Under the pieces are notes generated by a model. That model saw only the letters and a list, made by a program, of their open reading frames with translations, was not told the origin of the DNA and did no database searches. A stretch of 64,000 nucleotides of DNA, from the NCBI GenBank assembly GCA_036490215.1, contig DASXEH010000042.1:1-64000 (forward strand). The letters run 5' to 3'. The first letter of the stretch is position 1. Each line of letters begins with the position of its first letter. The position numbers were made by a program, and so were the translations under genes. This DNA comes from JASHSH01 sp036490215 (GTDB lineage Bacteria > Pseudomonadota > Alphaproteobacteria > Rhodospirillales > Magnetospirillaceae). Positions 1 through 7,135 of this stretch are shown here, in pieces.

Positions 1-41
1 CGCTGGTTGATGGAGCCGGCACCCGGAAAAGGAGGCCGACG

Positions 42-593
42 ATGTCCCGCATCCCCACCCCAAATTCGATCGAAGACGCCCCCGCTGCCAGCCAGCCCTT
101 GCTGGAGGGCGTGAAGAAGCAGATGGGCATGGTCCCGAATCTGTTCCGCGTCATCGCGAACAGCCCGGCGGCGCTTCAGGCCTATCTCGGCGCCGCGGGC
201 GCGCTGACCAAGGGCGCTCTGCCGCCGGCGACGCGCGAACGCATCGCGCTGGCCATGGCCGAACTCAACGGCTGCCAATACTGCCTGTCGGCGCACACCA
301 TGTTCGCAAAGAGCCGTGCCAAGCTCGATGATGCGGAGATCACCGCCAATCGTAGCGGTGGCTCGAACGATCCGCACGCCGAGGCGGCCGTACGCTTCGC
401 TGTTCAGGTAGCCCAGGCACGCGGCCATGTCAGCGAAGCCGACATACGCGCGGTCAAGGATGCCGGCTACGACGACGCGCAGATCGTCGAGATCATCGTC
501 CATGTCGCGATGAACACCCTGACCAACTACGTCAATGAAGCGCTGAAGACCGATATCGACTTCCCCCTCGTCTCGTTGCGCCAAGCGGCTTGA
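42..593 (+). CDS. AhpD-like / carboxymuconolactone decarboxylase family protein
   Basis: The 183-residue protein has the alkylhydroperoxidase AhpD core: the segment ELNGCQYCLSAH carries the redox pair C78 and C81 and the downstream H85, preceded by E74. Family members use the CxxC pair to reduce peroxides or act as disulfide-relay partners; true decarboxylases of the family lack the CxxC, so a redox role is preferred here. An AAAAGGAGG ribosome binding site lies just upstream of the ATG. The next gene in the same direction, after a long hairpin, is a flavin-binding PNPOx-fold protein, so the two may form a small oxidative-stress pair. The substrate is unknown. There is no signal peptide, so it should be cytoplasmic. 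Confidence 0.85.
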   Translation: MSRIPTPNSIEDAPAASQPLLEGVKKQMGMVPNLFRVIANSPAALQAYLGAAGALTKGALPPATRERIALAMAELNGCQYCLSAHTMFAKSRAKLDDAEITANRSGGSNDPHAEAAVRFAVQVAQARGHVSEADIRAVKDAGYDDAQIVEIIVHVAMNTLTNYVNEALKTDIDFPLVSLRQAA

Positions 594-606
594 CGGATGA
601 GAGAGG

Positions 607-651
607 GCCGAGTGACCCATGGCGTTCCTCCGGCGCCATGGGTCACTCGGC
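607..651. repeat. Perfect 18-bp inverted repeat (hairpin) between two genes
   Basis: The arms GCCGAGTGACCCATGGCG (607-624) and its exact reverse complement (634-651) flank a 9-base loop. The hairpin starts 13 bases after the stop of the AhpD-like gene and ends 5 bases before the AAGGAGG ribosome binding site (657-663) of the next gene. No T-run follows, so it is not a classical intrinsic terminator. It could be an mRNA-stabilising or translation-modulating hairpin, or, as DNA, an operator. Confidence 0.85.
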
Positions 652-671
652 TCAGTAAGGAGGGCAAGTCC

Positions 672-1301
672 ATGGATGACGCAGCAATCTATTCGAGCGA
701 TGTGGCCTTCACGCCGACAGTGAAGGCGCTGCAGACACGCATGGGGTCGCGGCGCAGCTACGCGCGCGTCGAAGAGGGTGGCGGCTGGCCGACCGAGATC
801 ACGCCCGATCTCGCCGCCTTCATCGAAGTGCAGACCAGTGTGTTCCTGGCCACCGCCAATGCTGACGGCCAGCCCTACATCCAGCATCGTGGTGGGCCGG
901 CCGGTTTTCTGCGCGTACTCGACGAGAAGACGATCGCGTTCGCCGACTTTGCGGGCAACAAGCAGTACATCAGCTACGGCAATCTGATCGATAACCCGAA
1001 AGCGTATCTGTTCCTGATCGACTATGCGCATCGCCAACGGATCAAGATCTGGGGCACGGCGCGGGTGATCGAAGGCAATGACGAATTGCTCGCAAAGCTG
1101 ATGCCCGAGGGTTATCAGGCGCGGCCTGAGCGCGTGGTCGTCTTCACCGTCGACACCTGGAGTCAGAATTGTCCGCAGCACATCCCGCAACGCTTCGAGG
1201 CGGCGGATGTTACCGCCGCGCTGCAGGCCCGCGATGAGAAGATCGCCGCGTTGGAAGCCGAAGTCGCGCGTCTAAAATCGACGCAGACTCAGCCAGCCTG
1301 A
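672..1301 (+). CDS. Pyridoxamine 5'-phosphate oxidase-fold (FMN-binding) family protein
   Basis: This 209-residue protein belongs to the split-barrel flavin-binding PNPOx-like family: the segment FLATANADGQPYIQHRGGPAGFL is the typical first strand pair, followed by IAFADFAGNKQYIS and KIWGTARVIEG. Such proteins bind FMN, F420 or heme; the specific reaction cannot be read from sequence. The C-terminal 30 residues (DEKIAALEAEVARLK) look like a short coiled coil, suggesting oligomerisation. I chose the ATG at 672 because AAGGAGG sits 8 bases upstream; an in-frame start at 597 would read through the hairpin and has no ribosome binding site. It lies downstream of, and probably functions with, the AhpD-like gene. 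Confidence 0.8.
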   Translation: MDDAAIYSSDVAFTPTVKALQTRMGSRRSYARVEEGGGWPTEITPDLAAFIEVQTSVFLATANADGQPYIQHRGGPAGFLRVLDEKTIAFADFAGNKQYISYGNLIDNPKAYLFLIDYAHRQRIKIWGTARVIEGNDELLAKLMPEGYQARPERVVVFTVDTWSQNCPQHIPQRFEAADVTAALQARDEKIAALEAEVARLKSTQTQPA

Positions 1302-2195
1302 TTAGGGCGCGAGACCGGCTTCTTCGACCAAGAGCGCGATCTGCTCGGCGAGGCCGATCACGCGCTGCGCTGCCGAGACATGCAGTTGCTCGACCAGCTT
1401 TCCATCGACGACCGTGACGCCCTTTCCTGCCGCTTCAGCGGTTGTATAGGCGGCAACAATCTTGCGCGCGTCATCGATGTCCGCCGCGCTGGGCCCGTAG
1501 ATGCGATTGGTCGTCTCGACCGTCTTCGGGTGGATCAGCGTCTTGCCGTCGAAACCCATCGCCATCCCTTGCCGACACACACGCTCGAAACCGGCTTCGT
1601 CTTCGAGATCGAGCTGGACGCCGTCGAGACAAGCGAGCCCCGCGGCACGGGCCGCCAACAGACAATGGCTAAGCGCATGCAAGAGCGGCGCACGGTCGGG
1701 CGTATGACCCGCTTGCAAATCATTGGCGAGGTCAGTCGTGCCCATCACCAGACAGGCCACGCGCGGACTGGCGTCGGCGATCTCTTCGGCGCGAAGCACG
1801 CCGCGCGGCGTCTCGATCATGCACCAGAGCGTGAGCTCGGACGGCGCGCCAGCGGCAACCAGCGCCGCCTCGGCTTCGCGCACCATCGCCGCATTTTCGA
1901 TTTTCGGCAGCAGCACGGCATCAGCGCCTGATTTCGCAACGGCCGCGAGATCGGCGTGGCCCCATTCGGAAGCCAGCGCATTGATGCGGATCACACACTC
2001 ACGCCGGCCATAGCTGCGTGACGACACGGCCTCAATCGCCTGGCGCCGTGCGAGTTCCTTGTTGGCCGGTGCGACGGCATCTTCGAGGTCGAAGATGACA
2101 GTGTCGGCAGGCAGCCCGCGCGCCTTTTCGATGGCGCGTGACTTGTCGCCAGGAACATAGAGGGCGCTGCGGCGCGGGCGGAGGCTGGTGGGCAT
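1302..2195 (-). CDS. HpcH/HpaI aldolase / CitE-like acyl-CoA lyase
   Basis: The 297-residue protein is a CitE-type TIM barrel. Recognisable elements are RSALYVPGDK at the N-terminus, DLEDAV (36-41), the substrate-contacting R70 in IRIN, the catalytic-region KIE (98-100), the Mg-binding E128 in IETP and D155 in GTTDLANDL, and GFDGKTLIHP near the C-terminus. Relatives are citrate lyase beta-like proteins, malyl-CoA/beta-methylmalyl-CoA lyases and (3S)-malyl-CoA thioesterases. No citrate lyase alpha, gamma or accessory genes are nearby, so a stand-alone CoA-ester lyase or thioesterase is more likely than citrate lyase. It is convergent with the PNPOx-like gene, with the two ends abutting. Confidence 0.8.
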   Translation of the reverse strand: MPTSLRPRRSALYVPGDKSRAIEKARGLPADTVIFDLEDAVAPANKELARRQAIEAVSSRSYGRRECVIRINALASEWGHADLAAVAKSGADAVLLPKIENAAMVREAEAALVAAGAPSELTLWCMIETPRGVLRAEEIADASPRVACLVMGTTDLANDLQAGHTPDRAPLLHALSHCLLAARAAGLACLDGVQLDLEDEAGFERVCRQGMAMGFDGKTLIHPKTVETTNRIYGPSAADIDDARKIVAAYTTAEAAGKGVTVVDGKLVEQLHVSAAQRVIGLAEQIALLVEEAGLAP

Positions 2196-2269
2196 GGTCG
2201 AATCTCCCGGTGCTGCGCTAGTCTGCGATCAGTCGTGAACGCGAAATCGGGCAAGGGTAAGGCGACAGC

Positions 2270-3130
2270 ATGGCCACTATACTGTCCATCCAATCCTGGG
2301 TTGCCTATGGCCATGTCGGCAATGCGGCAGCGGTCTTCCCGCTGCAGCGGCTGGGGCACGAAGTCTGGCCGATCCATACGGTGCAGTTTTCCAATCACCC
2401 AGGCTATGGCGGGTTTCGCGGCACCGTCTTTGACCCGGCGCAAATCATCGCCTTGGTCGCGGGGCTGGATGAGCGCGGCGTGTTGGCGCGCTGCGATGCG
2501 GTTCTCTCGGGGTATCTCGGCGAGGCAGGCACTGGCGATGCCATCCTGGACGCTGTTGCACGCGTTCGCGCCGGCAACCCCAAGGCGATCTTCTGCTGCG
2601 ACCCCGTCATGGGCGACGACAAATCGGGCCTGTTCGTCCGCCCAGGCATCCCCGAATTCTTTCAGACGCGCGCCATGGCCGTTGCCGACGTCGTCACGCC
2701 CAACCGGTTCGAACTGGAACTGCTGACGGGGACCAAGGTCGCGAGCCTGGCGGAAACCATCGCCGCTGCCCGTCAGCTCATCGATCGGGGGCCGAAGCTG
2801 GTTATGGTCACGGGGCTGATGTCGCCCATCCTGGCCGAGGGGCAGATCGGTACCCTGGCAGTCACCCGCGACCACGCCTGGCTGGCGACGAGCCCGGAAC
2901 TCCAATTCTCGATCACCCCCAATGGCACCGGCGACCTGCTGGCCGCCTTGCTCCTGGGCCATATCTTGAACGGACGGGCTCCCAACGATGCCCTCAGCGG
3001 TGCAGTTTCGGCCCTCTTTGCGATCTTGGAACAGGCCGCCGCCCGAAATTTGAGGGAAATGCCTCTTGAGGTAGAGCAAAACCGGCTGATTCACCCGCCG
3101 CAGGTGGTTCCGGCGCTGCCGATCGGCTGA
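2270..3130 (+). CDS. pdxY: Pyridoxal/pyridoxamine kinase PdxY
   Basis: The 286-residue ribokinase-fold enzyme phosphorylates pyridoxal with ATP in the vitamin B6 salvage pathway. Signature segments match the PdxY group closely: ILSIQSWVAYGHVGN at the N-terminus, VQFSNHPGYG, CDAVLSGYLG, CDPVMGDD (110-117) and the anion-hole motif NGTGD (218-222) with the catalytic base D222. Length equals that of the E. coli enzyme. It is divergent from the CitE-like gene. It sits about 1 kb from a PNPOx-fold gene, but that gene is not a convincing PdxH, so the link to B6 metabolism is only suggestive. Confidence 0.9.
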   Translation: MATILSIQSWVAYGHVGNAAAVFPLQRLGHEVWPIHTVQFSNHPGYGGFRGTVFDPAQIIALVAGLDERGVLARCDAVLSGYLGEAGTGDAILDAVARVRAGNPKAIFCCDPVMGDDKSGLFVRPGIPEFFQTRAMAVADVVTPNRFELELLTGTKVASLAETIAAARQLIDRGPKLVMVTGLMSPILAEGQIGTLAVTRDHAWLATSPELQFSITPNGTGDLLAALLLGHILNGRAPNDALSGAVSALFAILEQAAARNLREMPLEVEQNRLIHPPQVVPALPIG

Positions 3131-3270
3131 GGGCGGCTTAATATCTTAAAAGTGACAAACAACGCCTTGTGATAGTTACGCTTTATTAATTCACCATACC
3201 GTTTCATAAAGGCTGTGGGGCCATGACCTGCGGTTGCGATAACCGCTTACGGGGCGTAGATTGAAGCGTT

Positions 3271-3834
3271 ATGGGGCTTAAGCTCGACAGAATTAACTTC
3301 ATGATCGTGGACGATAACGCCCCGATCAGAAGCATGGTGCGGCAAGTGCTGCGCGCCATGGGGGTTCAGCTCGTGCGCGAAGCGGCTGACGGATCGGATG
3401 CGCTGATTCAGATGCGCAACGAGATTCCCGACATCCTGGTGACCGACTGGGTCATGTCGCCGATGGATGGAATCGAACTGACCAAATACATCCGTCATTC
3501 CAAAAACAGTCCCAATCAGTTCATGCCGATCATCATGGCCACCGGCTTCGGCGAACGCAGCCGCGTGTTCCTGGCGCGTGACGCCGGCGTCAACGAGTTC
3601 CTGGTGAAGCCGCTATCGGCTTCGGCACTGTTCACGCGCATCAGCGCGGTGATCGAACGGCCGCGGCAATTCGTGCGCGTGGGTGAATTTTTCGGCCCCG
3701 ATCGCCGCCGCCGCAAAGAGGACTATGCGGGCGATGAGCGGCGCGGCAAGGGTCCGGCGAAACCCGCCGGCGATAAGCCATCGCCTCAGGCGGCGATGAG
3801 CCAGAACGAGATCAATCAGGTTTTCAATCCCTGA
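3271..3834 (+). CDS. CheY-like response regulator with C-terminal tail
   Basis: The N-terminal ~130 residues are a receiver domain with the acidic pair D14/D15, phospho-acceptor D59 (VTDW), T91 and K113. The remaining ~55 residues are not a DNA-binding domain: they contain FFGPDRRRRKEDYAGDERR and a low-complexity Pro/Lys stretch ending in NEINQVFNP. Output is therefore probably by protein-protein contact, as in chemotaxis or motility regulators. No kinase is adjacent. The 140-base upstream region is AT-rich relative to its surroundings, and a small hairpin (GCGGTT/AACCGC, 3230-3246) lies just before the gene; no promoter could be fixed with confidence. Confidence 0.85.
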   Translation: MGLKLDRINFMIVDDNAPIRSMVRQVLRAMGVQLVREAADGSDALIQMRNEIPDILVTDWVMSPMDGIELTKYIRHSKNSPNQFMPIIMATGFGERSRVFLARDAGVNEFLVKPLSASALFTRISAVIERPRQFVRVGEFFGPDRRRRKEDYAGDERRGKGPAKPAGDKPSPQAAMSQNEINQVFNP

Positions 3835-3887
3835 TCAAAAACCCGTAGGCACAAACGGGGAACCTCCAACCATTTCGATTTGCGCGA

Positions 3888-4024
3888 AGGGCCGCTTGGC
3901 CCTATGACTGAGCGCGTCCCGAATATCGCGACCTTCCCGAGGTCCGGAACGGGAGAGCCGGTGCGTCGGCGGGATCGAATCCCGGTGAGCTCCGCGCCAG
4001 GGGGCGACGGCTTCGAGAGCGGAG
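3888..4024 (+). promoter_or_regulatory. Structured leader upstream of the LysE-type exporter
   Basis: The 193 bases between the response regulator and lysE can form several compact hairpins: AGGGCC-GCTT-GGCCCT (3888-3903), GACCT-TCCCG-AGGTC, and CGGGA-TCGAA-TCCCG (about 3970-3984). A last pairing joins CTCCGC (about 3990-3995) to GCGGAG (4019-4024), which covers the only plausible ribosome binding site of lysE. Such an arrangement resembles a cis-regulatory RNA controlling translation. I could not match it to a riboswitch class I know. The first hairpin could instead terminate the upstream gene. Confidence 0.35.
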
Positions 4025-4027
4025 GTG

Positions 4028-4669
4028 ATGGAGACGTATTTGTTCATTCGGGGTATCGCCATGGGCTTCGCCCTGTCGATCCCCGTTGGTCCCATTTTTT
4101 TGCTGTGCATCCATCGTGCGCTCGCCAATGGCTGGTTGACGGCGTTCCTGTCGACGCTGGGCGCAGTGGTGGCGGATTGCGCGCTGGGCACCATCGCCGC
4201 GCTGGGCAGTTCCTACATCGCACCTTGGGTCGAGCATCAACAGACCTATCTGCGCATCGGCGGTGGACTGTTCATTATGCTGGTGGCCGTGCGCAGCTAT
4301 TACGCGACGCTGTCGATGGAACCCGAGGCGCGCAAGGCCGGCCTGCTGCGCGAGTTCCTCTCGAGCTTCGTCATCACGATCTTCAATCCGGTGAATTATT
4401 TCGGCGTGCTCGGCGTGTTCGCCGCCGTGGGCACATTCCACGCTAATGAATTGCAGTCGCTCGAATCGCTGGCTGAACTCGTGGTGGGCGTGTTTGCCGG
4501 CGCGTCGATCTGGTGGATGGTTCTATCGATCGTAGCAGACGCTGCGCGTCGTCGTTTCGCGGGTCGCGCGCTGATCTGGGTCAATCACGGATCGGCGGCG
4601 CTGCTTGCCATCTTCGGCCTCGGCATCATGGCCAGCGCGCTGCTGGGCCATGCCGATTGGCTGAAATAA
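4028..4669 (+). CDS. LysE family amino-acid/metabolite exporter
   Basis: This 213-residue inner-membrane protein shows the LysE/RhtB pattern: the first helix carries GFALSIPVGPIFLLCIHRAL, followed by about five further hydrophobic segments and the family segment FNPVNYFGVLGVF in the middle. The family exports amino acids such as lysine, arginine, threonine or homoserine by proton antiport; the substrate here is unknown. The ATG at 4028 is used; a GTG one codon earlier is possible. The ribosome binding site GGAGG lies unusually close (4021-4025) and is buried in a predicted stem. The convergent neighbour is asd, an enzyme of lysine and threonine synthesis, which is suggestive but not proof of function. 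Confidence 0.8.
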   Translation: METYLFIRGIAMGFALSIPVGPIFLLCIHRALANGWLTAFLSTLGAVVADCALGTIAALGSSYIAPWVEHQQTYLRIGGGLFIMLVAVRSYYATLSMEPEARKAGLLREFLSSFVITIFNPVNYFGVLGVFAAVGTFHANELQSLESLAELVVGVFAGASIWWMVLSIVADAARRRFAGRALIWVNHGSAALLAIFGLGIMASALLGHADWLK

Positions 4670-4694
4670 AAAATTCCCTCTCCGCACGTAGTGG

Positions 4695-4855
4695 GGTGCA
4701 TGGGCTGCAAAAGCTTCATCGGAGCTTTTGCGGGCACCCTATGCAGGCGGGGCCCGGCGCAAAGCGCCGGGAGGGTGAGGTGTCGTTTGTTCGAACGCCA
4801 ACCTCACCCGGTTCGCTACGCGAACCACCCTCTCCCGCCTGAGGCCGGAGAGGGT
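4695..4855. repeat. Mosaic of four palindromes between lysE and asd
   Basis: Four hairpins follow one another: GCAAAAGCT/AGCTTTTGC (4707-4731, with outer arms GGTGC/GCACC), CCCGGCG/CGCCGGG (4753-4771), GGTTCGC/GCGAACC with a 3-base loop (4810-4826), and ACCCTCTCC/GGAGAGGGT (4827-4855). The two genes around it converge, so the region can act as a bidirectional terminator. Composition and architecture resemble the extragenic repeats common in alphaproteobacterial genomes; no second copy is visible in this window. Confidence 0.65.
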
Positions 4856-4866
4856 CGTCAGCATTC

Positions 4867-5880
4867 TTACTTCAAATAGTCCTTCACAAGGACTTCGGCG
4901 ATCTGCACGGCGTTGAGGGCCGCGCCCTTGCGCAGATTGTCGGACACGCACCAGAGCGACAGGCCGTTCTTGATCGTCGGGTCCTTGCGGATGCGACTGA
5001 CATAGACCGAATCCTCGCCCGCTGCTTCGACCGGCGTGACATAGCCTTCGTTGGCGCGGTGATCGACCACGACAATGCCCTTCGCCTTCTTCAGCACGTC
5101 ACGGGCTTCGTTCTCGCCGACCGGATTTTCGAACTCGATATTGATGGCTTCGGAGTGGCTGACGAACACCGGCACGCGCACGCAGGTGGCGTGGACGGCG
5201 ATATCCGGATCGAGAATCTTGCGCGTCTCGACCCCCATCTTCCATTCCTCCTTGGTCGCACCGTCATCCATGAAGACGTCGATATGGGGAATGCAGTTAA
5301 AGGCGATCTGCTTGGTGAAGCACTGGGGGGTCGGCGGATCGTTCACATAGATGCCGCGCGTCTGGGTGAACAGCTCGTCCATCGCTTCCTTGCCCGCGCC
5401 CGACACCGACTGATAGGTCGAGACCACGACGCGCTTGATCTTCCACTTGTCGTGCAGCGGCTTCAGCGCGACGACCATCTGGATCGTCGAGCAGTTCGGA
5501 TTGGCGATGATGTGCTTCTTGGTGTAGCCGGCGATGGCCTTCGGGTTGACCTCCGGCACCACAAGCGGAACGTCGGGGTCCATACGGAAATGCGAGGTGT
5601 TGTCGATCACCACGCAACCGGCCGCGCCCGCGCGTGGGCTGTGGACCGCCGAGACCTTGGCGCCAGGCGACGACAAGGCGATGTCGATTCCCCTGAAGTC
5701 GAACTTGGCGAGATCCCGCACCGTGAGGTCATCGTCGCCGAAGCTGACTTCGCTGCCGACCGAACGCTCGGACGCGAGCGCAATCACCTCATCGACGGGG
5801 AAACTGCGTTCGGCGAGCGTCTTCAAGATTTCCCGGCCGACATTGCCGGTGGCGCCGATAACCGCGACCTTGTAACCCAT
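4867..5880 (-). CDS. asd: Aspartate-semialdehyde dehydrogenase
   Basis: Asd reduces aspartyl phosphate to aspartate semialdehyde with NADPH, the branch point for lysine/diaminopimelate, methionine, threonine and isoleucine. The 337-residue protein has the NADP-binding GATGNVG (9-15), the active-site cysteine C130 in NPNCST, Q157 in TYQSVSGAGK and the acid/base residue H242 in VPVFVSHSE. Length and spacing match the family. Upstream on the same strand lie a leader peptide rich in Thr/Lys/Ile codons and an intrinsic terminator, so expression is very likely governed by attenuation. It is a single gene, ending at a block of palindromes convergent with lysE. Confidence 0.96.
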   Translation of the reverse strand: MGYKVAVIGATGNVGREILKTLAERSFPVDEVIALASERSVGSEVSFGDDDLTVRDLAKFDFRGIDIALSSPGAKVSAVHSPRAGAAGCVVIDNTSHFRMDPDVPLVVPEVNPKAIAGYTKKHIIANPNCSTIQMVVALKPLHDKWKIKRVVVSTYQSVSGAGKEAMDELFTQTRGIYVNDPPTPQCFTKQIAFNCIPHIDVFMDDGATKEEWKMGVETRKILDPDIAVHATCVRVPVFVSHSEAINIEFENPVGENEARDVLKKAKGIVVVDHRANEGYVTPVEAAGEDSVYVSRIRKDPTIKNGLSLWCVSDNLRKGAALNAVQIAEVLVKDYLK

Positions 5881-5910
5881 GACTTCGTTCTCCTGTTCGG
5901 GAGACCAATG

Positions 5911-5940
5911 AAAAAGCCCGCTGGGGGCTTTCCCGCGGGC
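5911..5940 (-). terminator. Attenuator terminator in the asd leader
   Basis: Read on the minus strand, GCCCGC (5940-5935) pairs with GCGGGC (5921-5916), with an inner GGG-AAAG-CCC stem, and is followed directly by TTTTT (5915-5911). It lies 30 bases before the asd start. A second GCGGGC (5971-5966), part of the 8-base block CAGCGGGC that also forms the 3' terminator arm, directly follows the leader-peptide stop codon and can pair with GCCCGC (5940-5935) as an antiterminator. The two foldings exclude each other. Confidence 0.85.
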
Positions 5941-5973
5941 CTCGCATTCGTCAAAAACGCGCCGTGCCCGCTG

Positions 5974-6084
5974 CTAGGTCGGGATCTTTTTCTTCGTGGC
6001 GGTGGTGGTGGAGACGCGAAGAATGGCCCCGTCCCGGCGGGACAGGCTGCGGCAATCCAGGTCTTGGACGCTCGGCAAAGCCAT
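5974..6084 (-). CDS. asd leader peptide (Thr/Lys/Ile attenuation peptide)
   Basis: A 36-codon reading frame begins with ATG at 6084 and ends at TAG (5976-5974), 33 bases before the terminator stem. Its last twelve residues are STTTATKKKIPT, that is, five threonine, three lysine and one isoleucine codon in the final eleven, reading ACC ACC ACC GCC ACG AAG AAA AAG ATC CCG ACC. Thr, Lys and Ile are end products of the pathway that starts with Asd. A possible ribosome binding site (ACGGAG) lies about ten bases upstream of the ATG. Codon content, stop position and the overlapping antiterminator/terminator arms together match classical leader-peptide attenuation. The peptide itself needs no function beyond ribosome stalling. 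Confidence 0.8.
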   Translation of the reverse strand: MALPSVQDLDCRSLSRRDGAILRVSTTTATKKKIPT

Positions 6085-6305
6085 CGTGAACGCACTCCGT
6101 AAGGCCGGGAGATGTAGCCGACCGACCAGCCCCTGGCAAGGGGAATGCAGGAAATAGCGGCACTTCCGCAAATGCAGGGCCGGGCCCAAACCTCGCCAAA
6201 ACTCCATTGAGAATGAGCGTCTTTGACTAAAAACAGCAGCACCGGGCTCAGCCACCCGCCTGTAAGGTGGCCCGTTTCGCGCGGCAATCAAGAGAGGGGA
6301 CTGCC

Positions 6306-7127
6306 ATGAGCACAATCACCACCAAGGACGGCACGCAGATCTACTACAACGATTGGGGCAAGGGTCAGCCGGTGGTATTCAGCCATGGCTGGCCGCTCAG
6401 CGCCGACGCCTTTGAAGACCAGATGTTCTTCCTGGCCTCCAAAGGGTATCGCGTCATCGCCCATGATCGGCGCGGCCATGGCCGGTCGAGCCAGCCCTGG
6501 GTCGGCAACGATCTCGATACCTATGCCGACGATCTGGCGGAACTGACGGCCCAGCTCGATCTGAAGGACGCCATCCATGTCGGCCATTCGACCGGCGGCG
6601 GCGAAGTGGCGCGCTATATCGGCCGGCACGGTACCAAGCGCGTGGCCAAGGCGGTGCTGATCGGCGCGATCCCACCCTTGATGCTGAAGACGCCGGCCAA
6701 TCCGGGTGGCACGCCGATCGAGGCCTTCGACGGCATCCGCGCGGCGGTATTGGCCGACCGGTCGCAGTTCTGGAAGGATTTAAGTATGCCTTTCTACGGC
6801 TACAACCGGCCGAATGCGAAAGTCTCGGAGGGCGTGCGCAATTCGTTTTGGCTGCAAGGCATGATGGCGGGGATGCCTGCGGCTTATTTTTGCGTCAAGG
6901 CGTTTTCGGAAACCGATCTGACCGAAGATCTAAAGAAGATCGACGTGCCGACCCTGTTCCTGCACGGCGACGACGATCAGATCGTGCCGATTGGCGCGGC
7001 TGCGGAACTGGCGGTCAAGCTGGTGAAGAACGGAACGCTGAAAGTCTATAAGGGCGGCGCGCACGGCATGTGCACCATTCAGAAGGACGAAGTGAATGCC
7101 GACCTTCTGGCCTTCATCAAGGGCTAA
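6306..7127 (+). CDS. Alpha/beta hydrolase, non-heme chloroperoxidase-like
   Basis: The 273-residue protein has the esterase/perhydrolase fold: an HGWPLSADAF oxyanion region, RRGHGRS, the nucleophile elbow GHSTGGGE with S95, the acid D224 in HGDDDQIVP and H253 in GGAHGM. The GHSTGGGE and HGDDDQIVP signatures are those of the bacterial non-heme (cofactor-free) haloperoxidase/arylesterase group, whose physiological role is usually hydrolysis. The start at ATG 6306 follows AGAGAGGGG; the longer in-frame start at 6267 lies in the region shared with the asd promoter. It is divergent from asd. No signal peptide is seen. Confidence 0.85.
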   Translation: MSTITTKDGTQIYYNDWGKGQPVVFSHGWPLSADAFEDQMFFLASKGYRVIAHDRRGHGRSSQPWVGNDLDTYADDLAELTAQLDLKDAIHVGHSTGGGEVARYIGRHGTKRVAKAVLIGAIPPLMLKTPANPGGTPIEAFDGIRAAVLADRSQFWKDLSMPFYGYNRPNAKVSEGVRNSFWLQGMMAGMPAAYFCVKAFSETDLTEDLKKIDVPTLFLHGDDDQIVPIGAAAELAVKLVKNGTLKVYKGGAHGMCTIQKDEVNADLLAFIKG

Positions 7128-7135
7128 GGATTATT

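Noticed and set aside
1..41. Possible 3' end of a gene entering from the left edge
   Set aside because: A stop TGA occurs at 8-10 in one frame, but only three codons precede it, so no coding claim is possible.
3960..4000. tRNA- or tmRNA-like 3' end (T-arm-like CGGGATCGAATCCCG followed by ...GCGCCA)
   Set aside because: No matching 5' acceptor strand or D/anticodon arms exist upstream. A permuted tmRNA would need a coding piece downstream, where lysE begins immediately.
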